Source of the DNA: an uncultured Brachyspira sp.
Lineage (GTDB): Bacteria > Spirochaetota > Brachyspiria > Brachyspirales > Brachyspiraceae
NCBI GenBank assembly: GCA_934725525.1
Contig: CAKVCG010000030.1
Span: 1-15,247 of the forward strand
DNA length: 15,247 nucleotides
Reading direction: 5' to 3'
The notes beneath the pieces are model-generated. The model was not told where the DNA came from. It searched no databases and saw only the letters and a list, made by a program, of their open reading frames with translations. Made by a program: the position numbers and the translations under genes. Each line of letters begins with the position of its first letter. The stretch's first letter is position 1. Below, one piece after another: positions 7,111-15,140 of this stretch.

Positions 7111-8573
7111 TATTTAATATTTTCAATTAAAGTTTTTATAATAATAAGAATATTTTTAGTTTTATCTTTAGCGTCAACTTTAACTATAGTTTGAGTATGA
7201 TTATTATCTAAAATATTTGAAGTTAAAGATAAAGAATCAAATTCTCCTATATATTTTTCTAAACCGAATAATAATCCCAAATCGGTATTGAAATTAAAAT
7301 AAAGCGAAAGCATATTATCGTTTGCCAATTTTAATTTGTCTTCGTCCAATGTAGAATTAGGAGTCTCTCCTTTCGCTATAGAATTAATAACGCTTTCTTC
7401 ATTAACCATATAAAGAATAGAATTATTTATATAATAATAATCGCTGTCTATTATATAAATTTCGCCTTCTTGTTCAGACGAAAAAGTTTTCAAAGCGTTT
7501 TTAACTTTTTCTTCATCCGTTATCGACATTGAAAATAATATTGCCGTATTCTCTTCTTCTGTATCCCAAGCCGAAACAAAAATATCTCCGTCACAAAGTT
7601 CAAGTAATTGAGATGAAATTTCATTGTTAACAAATGAACTTATAAAAGATTTTACAAGCGTAGAAGAACTATTAAATCTAAACGATAAGAATCCGTAATT
7701 TTTATCTCCGTTTACGAATTTGTATAAATTTTCTAATAATTCTTTTTCGTGCAATTCTTTTTTAGTAGATAGAATATCATAATCATTATTTGGAAGATAA
7801 GTGTCAAAAATTATATCTGCGATTCCGTCATTAAAATTAACCTTTGCAGTTAAAATTCCGCCTTTATAAATATCTTTAATATCTTCTGACATATTTCCAA
7901 ATAATTCAAATAAAGAACTTTCGCTATCCGATAAAATAGACAAATCCATCCAAACATAACAATCGTTAGTTTCGTTTTCTAAAACGGTAAAATATTCGTT
8001 TTCAAGTCCAGCGGCGTTAAAAATATTTTCCGCCGAATCTATTATATTATCGTTATCTTCAAAAATTAATCCTCTTAAAGAGACCGTAAATATTTCGTTA
8101 TTCCAAGATATTAATGTGTTTTCATCGAGGCTTAAATATCTATAATTTGCGTTTGAAGAAAAAGAAATTAATTTATCTTCCTGACTTGCAATCTTTATCA
8201 TTAATTTATCCAATTCGGTAATATCCAAAATATCTATCATTAAAGCGAATCTTCTATAATCGTTTAGAGAGATTATTTTAGAATCTTTTGAAAAATCGAA
8301 TAATTGAGCGAGTCTGTTTGTCATAGCTTCGGCAACCGCTTCATCGTCTCTCGTTTCCAAAAAGCCATCCGCAAATCTTTGCATAAATAAAGAATTTAAT
8401 ATTTGCTGTAAGTCGCCTTCCGCTTTTTTAGATAAATTATCCAAATTAAAAGAAAGAACGGCATCCGCAGTATTTGGAATATATTTTCTTTCAACCGCAT
8501 GTCCCGAAATTGAAAAAACGCTCGCAAACAAAATAGCGCTTAATATTATTTTATTTTTTATCGTTTTAGTCAT
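7110..8573 (-). CDS. Exported protein of unknown function, operon partner of tlyA
   Basis: A 487-residue protein with a typical signal peptide: a basic start (MTKTIKNK), a hydrophobic core (ILSAILFASVFSI), and a probable cut after SGHA at residue 26. No lipobox cysteine and no later membrane span are seen, so it is likely periplasmic or outer-membrane associated. The mature part starts ERKYIPNTADAVLSFNLDNLSKKA and alternates hydrophobic strands with acidic helices. The overall pattern recalls DUF4836-type exported proteins (an N-terminal IP..A.AVLSFNL segment and later YIIDSDYYYINNSILYMVNEE followed by SIAKG), but this is a resemblance by eye, not a domain hit. GAGAGG lies about 8 nt before the ATG. 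It has its own promoter and shares one base with tlyA. The reason for pairing an exported protein with an rRNA methylase is not evident. Confidence 0.8.
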   Translation of the reverse strand: MTKTIKNKIILSAILFASVFSISGHAVERKYIPNTADAVLSFNLDNLSKKAEGDLQQILNSLFMQRFADGFLETRDDEAVAEAMTNRLAQLFDFSKDSKIISLNDYRRFALMIDILDITELDKLMIKIASQEDKLISFSSNANYRYLSLDENTLISWNNEIFTVSLRGLIFEDNDNIIDSAENIFNAAGLENEYFTVLENETNDCYVWMDLSILSDSESSLFELFGNMSEDIKDIYKGGILTAKVNFNDGIADIIFDTYLPNNDYDILSTKKELHEKELLENLYKFVNGDKNYGFLSFRFNSSSTLVKSFISSFVNNEISSQLLELCDGDIFVSAWDTEEENTAILFSMSITDEEKVKNALKTFSSEQEGEIYIIDSDYYYINNSILYMVNEESVINSIAKGETPNSTLDEDKLKLANDNMLSLYFNFNTDLGLLFGLEKYIGEFDSLSLTSNILDNNHTQTIVKVDAKDKTKNILIIIKTLIENIK

Positions 8574-8635
8574 TGTAATCCTCTCATATATAATATATAA
8601 TCGTTAAAGCTATAAACATTATTTAATACAGTTTA

Positions 8636-8663
8636 ATTATATTAAACCGTAATTAAAAGTCAA
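8636..8663 (-). promoter_or_regulatory. Promoter of the exported protein-tlyA operon
   Basis: On the minus strand TTGACT (8658-8663) and TATAAT (8636-8641) are separated by 16 nt, giving a leader of about 55 nt before the ATG at 8573. No other promoter is evident before tlyA. Confidence 0.75.
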
Positions 8664-8716
8664 GTATCAATTTTTAATATAATTTCAGTTTATTTACAAT
8701 TATAATAATTCCTACC

Positions 8717-8744
8717 TTGAAAGTTTTTAAATAAATTGTATAGT
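8717..8744 (+). promoter_or_regulatory. Candidate promoter of glgA
   Basis: TTGAAA (8717-8722) and TATAGT (8739-8744) with a 16-nt spacer. Transcription would start near 8751, inside the AAAAGGAG ribosome site (8747-8754), leaving a leader of only about 11 nt. Either the leader is very short or the true promoter lies further upstream. Confidence 0.4.
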
Positions 8745-8761
8745 ATAAAAAGGAGTTTTTT

Positions 8762-10255
8762 ATGCTAAAAATTAAAGTAATGATAGCGTCTTCCGAAGCG
8801 ACACCTTTTATTAAAACTGGAGGACTTGCCGATGTGGCTGGTTCTTTGCCGATATATTTAAAAAAATTCGGAGTCGAGGCTTTTGTCGTTATTCCAAAAT
8901 ATAGAGACATTGATTTTAAAGATTGTTATTTGGAAAATGTTCTTCCGACTATGTGCGTTCGGATGGGAAACGGCGAAGAATGGTGTTCGGTATTCAAAAC
9001 GGTTTATAAAGGAGTCGATTTTTATTTTATAGAGCATCATAATTTTTTCAGCAGAGAAGGACTTTATCATGATAATGCGTTCAACGATTATCAAGATAAC
9101 GCTTGGAGATTCGGATTCTTTTCAATGGCGGCTTTGCAATTATGCAGAGATTTGCAATTAGATGTCGATGTCGTTCATGTAAACGATTGGCAAACGGCGG
9201 CGATTCCAGCTTATATAAAAACTTGGCATTGGAGCAACGAGCTTGGAAGAGCGGCGAGCGTTCTTACTATTCATAACGCTAATTATCAAGGAATTTATAA
9301 CGCCACGACTACTTACGATTATTTGGGCTTGGGTTGGAATAATTATAGCCCCGACACTTTTGAAGACCATGGAAATATCAATTTGCTTAAAGGCGGAATA
9401 TTCTTTTCGGATGTCGTGACTACAGTTAGTCCGACTTACGCGAGAGAAATAGCCTCTCCTTACGGCGGACATGGAATGGCGCCTTATCTACAAAATAAAA
9501 CGACAAGCTTTTTCGGAATTCTCAACGGAATAGACGAAGATGTTTGGAATCCCGTGAAAGATAAATTTTTATCGGCTAATTTTTCGGCGGACCACATGGG
9601 CGGTAAAAAAATATGCAAGAGAGAATTGCAAAAAAGTTTCCTACTCGAACAAGACGAAAATGTGGCGTTAATCGGAGCGATTGGAAGATTTGTCGACCAA
9701 AAAGGCTATCATTTCATAGCTTCAATAATAGATTATTTAATGAATAACATGAAAATGCAATTCGTGATATTAGGAACGGGAGATAAGGGACTCGAAAGGT
9801 TCTTCGGCGATTTGCCAAAAAGATACCCTGGGCGAGTCGGCTCTTATATCGGATATAATAACGAACTTTCGCATTTAATAGAAGCTGGAGCGGATATGTT
9901 TGTGATGCCTTCTCTATTCGAGCCATGCGGACTAAATCAAATGTATTCTTTGAAATACGGAACGATTCCTATAGTTCATGCGACTGGCGGACTTGAAGAT
10001 ACGGTTGAAAATTACGCTGAACAAACGGGAGAAGGCACGGGATTTAAATTTTATGACGCCACTTCTTCGGCGCTATACAACACTATAGGCTGGGCGATAA
10101 GCGTTTATTACGACCATCCCGATAGATTTAAGACAATGCAATTAAGAGGAATGAAAATTGATAATTCTTGGGAAAAAAGCGCAAAAGAATATATCAAAGC
10201 CTACGAGCTTGCAATATCGAATAAAAGAAATTATGACGATATGTGCAGTTTATAA
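8762..10255 (+). CDS. glgA: Glycogen synthase, ADP-glucose type (GT5)
   Basis: A 497-residue retaining glycosyltransferase that extends alpha-1,4-glucan chains from ADP-glucose in the cytoplasm. The first Rossmann domain opens with SSEATPFIKTGGLADVAG, whose KTGGLADV (18-25) is the family's nucleotide-sugar loop. Further conserved segments are VNDWQTAAIPAY (140-151), LTIHNANYQG (168-177), GILNGIDEDVWNP (252-264), the Arg309/Lys314 pair in GRFVDQKG that contacts the diphosphate, and the catalytic E-x7-E type segment around Glu387 in PSLFEPCGLNQMYSL (383-397). Length is about the family norm. The start at 8762 follows AAAAGGAG at good spacing; an internal Met7 is a less likely start. A DJ-1-family gene follows after 35 bp, probably co-transcribed. 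No branching or ADP-glucose pyrophosphorylase gene is in view. Confidence 0.95.
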   Translation: MLKIKVMIASSEATPFIKTGGLADVAGSLPIYLKKFGVEAFVVIPKYRDIDFKDCYLENVLPTMCVRMGNGEEWCSVFKTVYKGVDFYFIEHHNFFSREGLYHDNAFNDYQDNAWRFGFFSMAALQLCRDLQLDVDVVHVNDWQTAAIPAYIKTWHWSNELGRAASVLTIHNANYQGIYNATTTYDYLGLGWNNYSPDTFEDHGNINLLKGGIFFSDVVTTVSPTYAREIASPYGGHGMAPYLQNKTTSFFGILNGIDEDVWNPVKDKFLSANFSADHMGGKKICKRELQKSFLLEQDENVALIGAIGRFVDQKGYHFIASIIDYLMNNMKMQFVILGTGDKGLERFFGDLPKRYPGRVGSYIGYNNELSHLIEAGADMFVMPSLFEPCGLNQMYSLKYGTIPIVHATGGLEDTVENYAEQTGEGTGFKFYDATSSALYNTIGWAISVYYDHPDRFKTMQLRGMKIDNSWEKSAKEYIKAYELAISNKRNYDDMCSL

Positions 10256-10290
10256 TCGTAGGTTTTTTAAGTTTTTGGAGTAAATTAAAT

Positions 10291-10809
10291 ATGGAAAAAA
10301 ACAATAATATTTTATATGTGATTGCCTATAAAAATTTTCAAGATGAAGAATATTTTGAAACGAAAAAAATATTTGAAAATAGCGGATATAAAACAAAAAT
10401 TTCATCTTCGATAATCGGCGAAGGACATGGCAAATTGGGAAGTTCGATAAATATAGAGCTTTTATTTAGCGAAGTAGACGCGGTAAATTTTGACGCAATA
10501 GTGTTTATCGGCGGTTTGGGAAGCATAGCGTTATGGGACGATTGGCGAGCGCAAGGGCTTTCAAAATTATTTTTGGAAAATAAAAAAATAGTCGCTGGAA
10601 TTGGAAGCGGAGTCGTGATTATGGCTAACGCTGGGATACTCAAAAACATTAAAGCGACTTGTTTATCTGCGGACGAATCGCATGTTCGTCATGGCGAAGC
10701 GGATATAGTCGGCGGAAATGTCGTCATATCTGGGAATATTATAACCGCTGATGGACCAAAATCTGCTAAAGAATTTGCAAATACTTTGATTAATGTTTTG
10801 AAAAATTGA
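10291..10809 (+). CDS. DJ-1/PfpI family protein lacking the nucleophile cysteine
   Basis: A 172-residue flavodoxin-like protein of the DJ-1/ThiJ/PfpI superfamily, whose members are deglycases, glyoxalases, chaperones or peptidases that use a cysteine at a tight nucleophile elbow. The fold signature is clear: ILYVIAYKNFQDEEYFETKKIFENSGY at the N-terminus with the usual acidic residue near position 20, DAIVFIGGLGS (68-78), then IVAGIGSGVVIMANAGILKNIKAT (100-123). The expected A-I-C-H-G elbow reads G-I-G-S-G (103-107): the cysteine is Gly105 and the histidine Ser106. The C-terminal part (ADIVGGNVVISGNIITADGPKSAKEFA) is family-typical. An upstream ATG at 10243 overlaps glgA, but the ATG at 10291 has GGAG at a suitable distance and begins where the fold begins. 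It is probably in an operon with glgA. It may be a non-enzymatic member or use another residue. Confidence 0.85.
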   Translation: MEKNNNILYVIAYKNFQDEEYFETKKIFENSGYKTKISSSIIGEGHGKLGSSINIELLFSEVDAVNFDAIVFIGGLGSIALWDDWRAQGLSKLFLENKKIVAGIGSGVVIMANAGILKNIKATCLSADESHVRHGEADIVGGNVVISGNIITADGPKSAKEFANTLINVLKN

Positions 10810-10820
10810 ATTCATAAATA

Positions 10821-10934
10821 AATTGTAGGCTTTACAAACAGAACTAAAGTTCGACTCACTCTGTGGGCTTTAGCCTTGGAGGTTAAGCAATCTATTTTAT
10901 TAGGATTGCATCCCTTTATCAAGTCTCGCAATGG
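10821..10934 (-). repeat. Dispersed element copy 2, inverted relative to copy 1
   Basis: Read on the minus strand it begins CCATTGCGAG and follows copy 1 (250-366) through AAAATAGATT, CAAGGCTAAAGCC and ACAGAGTGAG. The 36-nt core (10843-10878) differs from copy 1 at four positions. The outer inverted end is less well kept than in copy 1. An internal hairpin, GCAATC (10887-10892) with GATTGC (10904-10909), sits where copy 1 has AATCTAT/ATAGATT: the position is conserved although the arms differ. It starts 11 bp past the DJ-1 gene stop and ends about 75 bp before polA, so it is in the untranslated region of one or both. Confidence 0.8.
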
Positions 10935-10975
10935 CTAAATTGCAAATTAAAAAATCATAATTCTAATTTCCGTTC

Positions 10976-11003
10976 TTTACTTATAAATATTTTATAGTAT
11001 AAT
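10976..11003 (+). promoter_or_regulatory. polA promoter placed for a leaderless transcript
   Basis: TTTACT (10976-10981) and a perfect TATAAT (10998-11003) with a 16-nt spacer. Transcription would begin at about 11010-11011, on the polA ATG at 11011. No Shine-Dalgarno sequence precedes that ATG. Confidence 0.6.
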
Positions 11004-11010
11004 AAAAATT

Positions 11011-13791
11011 ATGAAAAAAAGATTTCTAATTATTGACGCTTTCGGTATCCTTTACAGGTATCATTTTATTTTTTTGAAAAGACCGCTTTTGAATTCAAAA
11101 GGGCAAAATGTTTCTTCAATAAACGGTTTTTTGAGAACTTATTTTTCTCTAATAAATACTTATCCTTCTGAATATACGGCAATAGCGTTGGACAGCTCGA
11201 GAAAAACTTTCAGAAGTGAAATTTATAAAGAATATAAAGAAAACAGAGAAAGCATGCCAGACGATTTAAGAAGCCAAATTCCTATTCTTTACGAACTTAT
11301 TGACGCTCTCGGAATTTCAAAAATAGTTTTGGATAATTACGAAGCGGACGATATTATCGGGCATATTGCCGAAAAAAACAAAAAAGAAAATATAAAAACT
11401 ATAATTTACTCTCCCGATAAAGATATTCTTCAGCTTGTAGGCAAAGATGTCAATGTCGTGGCAAGCAATAAAGACAACGAACTTATGGAATACGATGCCG
11501 AAACGGTTAAAGAAAAAAGAGGAGTTTATCCTAATCAAATTATAGATTTGCTCGCTCTTATGGGAGACGCTTCCGACAATATCCCGGGCGTTAAAGGAAT
11601 CGGCGAAAAAACGGCGGTTAAACTTTTGGAAGAATACAAAACATTAGATGGAATTTACGAAAATATAGATTCAATTCAGGGAAAATTGCAAGAAAGATTG
11701 ATTAACGATAAAGATAAAGCTTATATGAGCTATCGACTTGCTACCATAAAAAGAAATATTGAAGAATTGAATTTAGATTATAAAGAGATTGAAAATAATA
11801 AAATAGATATTGAAAAAGTTAATAAAATTCTTGACGATTTGGAATTAAAACAAATAAGAGAAAAAATCAATTCTTATATTTCAAATATTTCAAAAAACGG
11901 AACTTCAAAAAAAGGCGATAAAGTAAAAATTTCTGGCGAAACAAAAACCGAGGAAAAAAATAACGATGGAAAAAACGAAATAAGAATAACGAGCGCAAAA
12001 GAAAGCAAAGCTAATTATTATTTGATAGAAAACGAAACGGAATTAAAAAATTTAATAAACGATATAAACGACAAAAAATTAGTATGCGTTGATTTTGAAA
12101 CTACGGGGCTCGACACTTTCAACGATAAAATAATAGGAATTTCGTTTGCGATAAAATCGAAAGAAGCTTTTTATTTGGATATTAGCGGAAGAACGAAAAT
12201 AAATATCGATTCCTGCTTAAAATTGGCATTCGATATTTTGGCTAAAGAAGATATAAAAATAATCGGGCATAATTTGAAATACGAATATAAAATGATGCGA
12301 GCTATAAATAAAAATTTTGGTAATATGTATTTTGACACGATGGTTGCCGCTTATCTTATCAATCCCACAAGAAGCCGATACAATATGGACGACTTGGCAA
12401 TGAGTTATTTGTCTTATAATACGATAAAATACGGAGACATAACGGACGGCGCTAAAAAAACTCTGCTTGATGTCGATTTGAAGGAAGTTGTGGAATATGC
12501 CTGCGAGGATGCCGATATAACTTTTAGACTTTACGAATGTTTTGCTCCGCTCATTGAAAGTATGGAACTTAAAGATTTATTTTTTAATATAGAAATGCCT
12601 TTGATAAAAGTTTTGGGAGACATGGAATTTGACGGAGTTTATATAAGCTCGGATAAAATGAAAAAACTTTCCGAAGAATACGGTTTGCTTTTGGATAAAA
12701 TTCAAAAAAATATATTTAAAGAAGCTGGGGAAGAATTTAATTTGCAATCTCCTAAACAACTCGAATATATACTTTTTAATAAATTGGGACTTCCGCCGAC
12801 AAAAAAAACGAAAACGGGATTTTCAACGGACGAAGAAGTTTTAAGCGAACTTGCGAAAAAATATAAAATCTCTCAAGATATGATGACTTATAGAAAATAC
12901 GCTAAATTAAAAAATACTTATTTGGATGTTTTTCCCACTTTGGTTAATAAATCGACAAATAGAATTCACGCGTCTTTCAATCAAACTGTAACGGCGACTG
13001 GAAGGTTATCTTCTTCCGAACCTAATTTACAAAATATACCCGTTCGAGGAGATGAAGGCAGAGATGTAAGAAACACATTTATAGCCGAAAAAGGAAATTT
13101 GCTCATAGCCGCCGATTATTCTCAAATAGAATTGAGATTGCTCGCTCATTTCAGCAAGGACCCAGTTTTAATGGAAGCTTTCAAAAATAACGATGATATT
13201 CATAAAAAAACGGCAATGAAAATATATTCGGTAAGCAAAGAGCATGTCACTCCATCGATGCGAAATACGGCAAAGATAATCAATTTTTCTATAATTTACG
13301 GAAAAACGGCGTTCGGACTTTCAAAAGAATTAAACATAAAACGAAAAGAAGCGGAAGATTTTATAAAAGGATATTTCGAAACCTACGCGAGAGTCAAACC
13401 TTTCTGCGAAGAAGTAATTAACGAAGTGAAAAATAAAGGCTATGTCCGAACGATGATGGGAAGAATAAGAGATTTATCGAAAACGATTAACTCGTCAAAC
13501 GCGATGGCAAGAAACGAAGCGGAGCGAATGGCTTTGAATACTTTGATTCAAGGAAGCGCCGCCGATATGATAAAAGTGGCAATGATTGGAATTCACAGAG
13601 AATTTAAAAATCATTTCAAAACTGCAAAAATAGTTATGCAAGTCCATGACGAATTGGTGGTTGAAGTCTCCGAAGAAGAATCGGATAAGGCAATGAAAGT
13701 TATGAAAGATATAATGGAGCGCTCGGTTAAAACGAATGTTCCGATAACGGTGGATATTCATAAAGGAAAAAGTTGGGGAGATATTCATTAA
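11011..13791 (+). CDS. polA: DNA polymerase I
   Basis: A 926-residue three-domain enzyme that removes RNA primers, fills gaps and repairs DNA. The 5' nuclease (about 1-290) keeps its metal ligands: Asp9, EADD (111-114), SPDKD (134-138) and GDASDNIPGVKGIGEKTA (185-202). A charged linker (about 291-335) follows. The 3'-5' exonuclease domain (about 336-510) has DFETTGL (361-367) and YACEDAD (496-502), giving Asp361, Glu363, Tyr496 and Asp500, but the residue matching E. coli Asp424 is Glu425 in NLKYE. The polymerase domain has motif A ADYSQIELR (701-709, metal ligand Asp702, steric gate Glu707), motif B RNTAKIINFSIIYG (751-764) with Lys755, Phe759 and Tyr763, and motif C QVHDE (877-881) with Asp880. 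All polymerase residues are intact, so synthesis is expected; proofreading may be reduced. It converges on a lipoprotein gene across a shared terminator. Confidence 0.97.
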   Translation: MKKRFLIIDAFGILYRYHFIFLKRPLLNSKGQNVSSINGFLRTYFSLINTYPSEYTAIALDSSRKTFRSEIYKEYKENRESMPDDLRSQIPILYELIDALGISKIVLDNYEADDIIGHIAEKNKKENIKTIIYSPDKDILQLVGKDVNVVASNKDNELMEYDAETVKEKRGVYPNQIIDLLALMGDASDNIPGVKGIGEKTAVKLLEEYKTLDGIYENIDSIQGKLQERLINDKDKAYMSYRLATIKRNIEELNLDYKEIENNKIDIEKVNKILDDLELKQIREKINSYISNISKNGTSKKGDKVKISGETKTEEKNNDGKNEIRITSAKESKANYYLIENETELKNLINDINDKKLVCVDFETTGLDTFNDKIIGISFAIKSKEAFYLDISGRTKINIDSCLKLAFDILAKEDIKIIGHNLKYEYKMMRAINKNFGNMYFDTMVAAYLINPTRSRYNMDDLAMSYLSYNTIKYGDITDGAKKTLLDVDLKEVVEYACEDADITFRLYECFAPLIESMELKDLFFNIEMPLIKVLGDMEFDGVYISSDKMKKLSEEYGLLLDKIQKNIFKEAGEEFNLQSPKQLEYILFNKLGLPPTKKTKTGFSTDEEVLSELAKKYKISQDMMTYRKYAKLKNTYLDVFPTLVNKSTNRIHASFNQTVTATGRLSSSEPNLQNIPVRGDEGRDVRNTFIAEKGNLLIAADYSQIELRLLAHFSKDPVLMEAFKNNDDIHKKTAMKIYSVSKEHVTPSMRNTAKIINFSIIYGKTAFGLSKELNIKRKEAEDFIKGYFETYARVKPFCEEVINEVKNKGYVRTMMGRIRDLSKTINSSNAMARNEAERMALNTLIQGSAADMIKVAMIGIHREFKNHFKTAKIVMQVHDELVVEVSEEESDKAMKVMKDIMERSVKTNVPITVDIHKGKSWGDIH

Positions 13792-13808
13792 TATTTATTT
13801 GTAAAAAT

Positions 13809-13841
13809 AAAAAGACATCGCAATAAATACGATGCCTTTTT
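13809..13841. terminator. Bidirectional terminator between polA and the lipoprotein gene
   Basis: AAAAAGACATCG (13809-13820) pairs with CGATGCCTTTTT (13830-13841) over 12 positions with one A-C mismatch, which is G-U on the other strand, around a 9-nt loop. T-runs follow in both directions. It lies 17 bp past the polA stop and 26 bp past the lipoprotein stop. Confidence 0.85.
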
Positions 13842-13867
13842 ATATACTTTATGATATTTTTATTTTA

Positions 13868-14869
13868 TCAAAGCGCCACCCATTTACCTTTGTCGAGTTT
13901 AAAGTGTATATTTAATCCCTGTTCGGTTACGAAAGTCATATCATTATCCCAAATATATCCTTCATTTAATGGAAATTTATAATTCACAGTTAGAACTTTT
14001 TTATCCGCGCTTACAGTAGTAGTTACATAATAACCACGAAACGCAAGAAACTTTGAATTCTCGTCTGTTCCAAGTTTAGCTATATCCTTCCTAAATAACC
14101 CTTCAGAGAAAATTGAATTTTCTTTTTGGGGTATAGTCATGCCATTATCCTTGTTTACATATATATCCCTTAAACCTCCAATATAAGTTATCTTACTAAA
14201 GTCAATATCAAATGGATCAGGGGTCGTTCCAGCATTCCAATTTGTAACTGTAAGTTTAGGAGTTGTTTTTATCATATCTTCCAACATTTGCGCCGTTACA
14301 ACTTTATATTTATATAATTGAACCGTAGATTTGGCTGTAGCGGTTTTATTAGAAACCGTATCGGAAGTAGTAGTAAATTTAAATGTTATATCGTAATTAT
14401 AATACGTAGCATACGACAAATCGCTTGCCGAATTAACTTTAGTCAAACCCTTTGTCAATAAAGTCAATTCTTTTGAGCTTGGGGTAAGACTGTCGAAATC
14501 CGTTGGCGTCAATTCTAACGAGCTATTATTTCCAGTCGCTTTCTCTACGCTGTCAATAGATACCGTGAAATTTCCCGCATTTTCCAATTCGTAGGGACGA
14601 ACCGAAAAATATAAGCTTCCCGCAGAATGCATTTTCTGATTGGCTATTTTTATCGTGATATATTTTGTAGCCGAAGCGGTAAGTTGCCCGCGTATAGCAG
14701 GTGGCGGAGTCGGGTCAGGATTTGGATTCGGAGTCGGAACATAGTTATTAGTTTTAGTATTAGAATCGTAGTTTTCAGTTCCTCCTCCCGTTTTGTCTTC
14801 ATTACTGCAGCTTATCGCAAACAGAAGTAAAAACAATAATGTAGCGATTAAAATTTTGATATTTTTCAT
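13868..14869 (-). CDS. Predicted lipoprotein of unknown function
   Basis: A 333-residue exported protein. The N-terminus MKNIKILIATLLFLLLFAISC is a lipoprotein signal with Cys21 as the likely lipidated residue; its lipobox, AISC, is relaxed as often in spirochaetes. A low-complexity linker rich in Gly, Asn, Thr and Pro follows (about 22-58, ending VPTPNPNPDPTPPP) and probably holds the folded part away from the membrane. The remainder is rich in Thr, Ser and alternating hydrophobic residues, consistent with beta-sandwich structure, and closes with a basic, aromatic C-terminus (KLDKGKWVAL). I do not recognise a family. It could be surface-exposed or periplasmic. The ribosome site AGAGGA is 7 nt before the ATG. 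No convincing promoter was found upstream. Confidence 0.8.
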   Translation of the reverse strand: MKNIKILIATLLFLLLFAISCSNEDKTGGGTENYDSNTKTNNYVPTPNPNPDPTPPPAIRGQLTASATKYITIKIANQKMHSAGSLYFSVRPYELENAGNFTVSIDSVEKATGNNSSLELTPTDFDSLTPSSKELTLLTKGLTKVNSASDLSYATYYNYDITFKFTTTSDTVSNKTATAKSTVQLYKYKVVTAQMLEDMIKTTPKLTVTNWNAGTTPDPFDIDFSKITYIGGLRDIYVNKDNGMTIPQKENSIFSEGLFRKDIAKLGTDENSKFLAFRGYYVTTTVSADKKVLTVNYKFPLNEGYIWDNDMTFVTEQGLNIHFKLDKGKWVAL

Positions 14870-14914
14870 GAGAATATCCTCTTTAATAAAAGTGAATTTT
14901 TATTTATAACTAAA

Positions 14915-14936
14915 CAAGGATTTTTAATTCTCCTTG
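14915..14936 (-). other. Small hairpin upstream of the lipoprotein gene
   Basis: CAAGGA (14915-14920) and TCCTTG (14931-14936) form a 6-bp stem with a 10-nt loop, about 45 bp before the lipoprotein ATG. It would lie in the leader if transcription starts upstream. It contains a spare AGGAG on the minus strand. Significance is uncertain. Confidence 0.35.
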
Positions 14937-15012
14937 ATAAGCTATCGAAAGTAAATTTGATTGAAGTTAAAAAAGATTTAACTAAATTTGGAATTGCAAA
15001 ATTGTTTTCATT

Positions 15013-15122
15013 GTCATTGAGAGCCAAGCGAAGTGAAGGCGTGGCAACCAAATTCTTATAACAATGTGGCTTTAGCCCATTGTGTGCAATTGCACTTGAA
15101 CGCAAGGGGTTAAAACCCCTTG
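15013..15122. repeat. Mosaic relative of the dispersed element (copy 3)
   Basis: It starts GTCATTGAGAG (15013-15023), one base from the end of copy 1. Then come three pentamers of the form NNAAG: CCAAG, CGAAG, TGAAG (15024-15038). GGCTTTAGCC (15068-15077) is the reverse complement of the GGCTAAAGCC core of copy 1. The perfect palindrome GTGCAATTGCAC (15084-15095) and the hairpin CAAGGGG/CCCCTTG (15103-15122) follow. Beyond these landmarks it does not align well with copies 1 and 2, so it is a degenerate or composite copy. An 88-codon reading frame across it is not credible as a gene. Confidence 0.6.
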
Positions 15123-15128
15123 TTTTTT
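15103..15128 (+). terminator. Possible intrinsic terminator inside copy 3
   Basis: CAAGGGGTT and AACCCCTTG form up to 9 bp around a tiny loop, more realistically 7 bp with a 6-nt loop, followed by TTTTTT at 15123-15128. The shape suits a plus-strand terminator, but no plus-strand gene lies upstream before polA, whose own terminator is closer. It is probably part of the repeat. Confidence 0.4.
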
Positions 15129-15140
15129 GCAATAAAATTG

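Noticed and set aside
10243..10290. A longer DJ-1 protein overlapping the glgA end
   Set aside because: The ATG at 10291 has a GGAG site and matches the family's usual N-terminus.
1984..10809. A novel defence or biosynthetic gene cluster
   Set aside because: Every gene is a recognisable housekeeping or common family member on mixed strands with separate promoters; no nuclease, toxin-antitoxin or effector set is visible.
14866..15132. An 88-codon minus-strand open frame reading from the repeat region toward the lipoprotein gene
   Set aside because: It lies over copy 3 of the dispersed element and its hairpins, has no ribosome site, and its residues look like translated repeat (NPLRSSAIAHNGLKPH).
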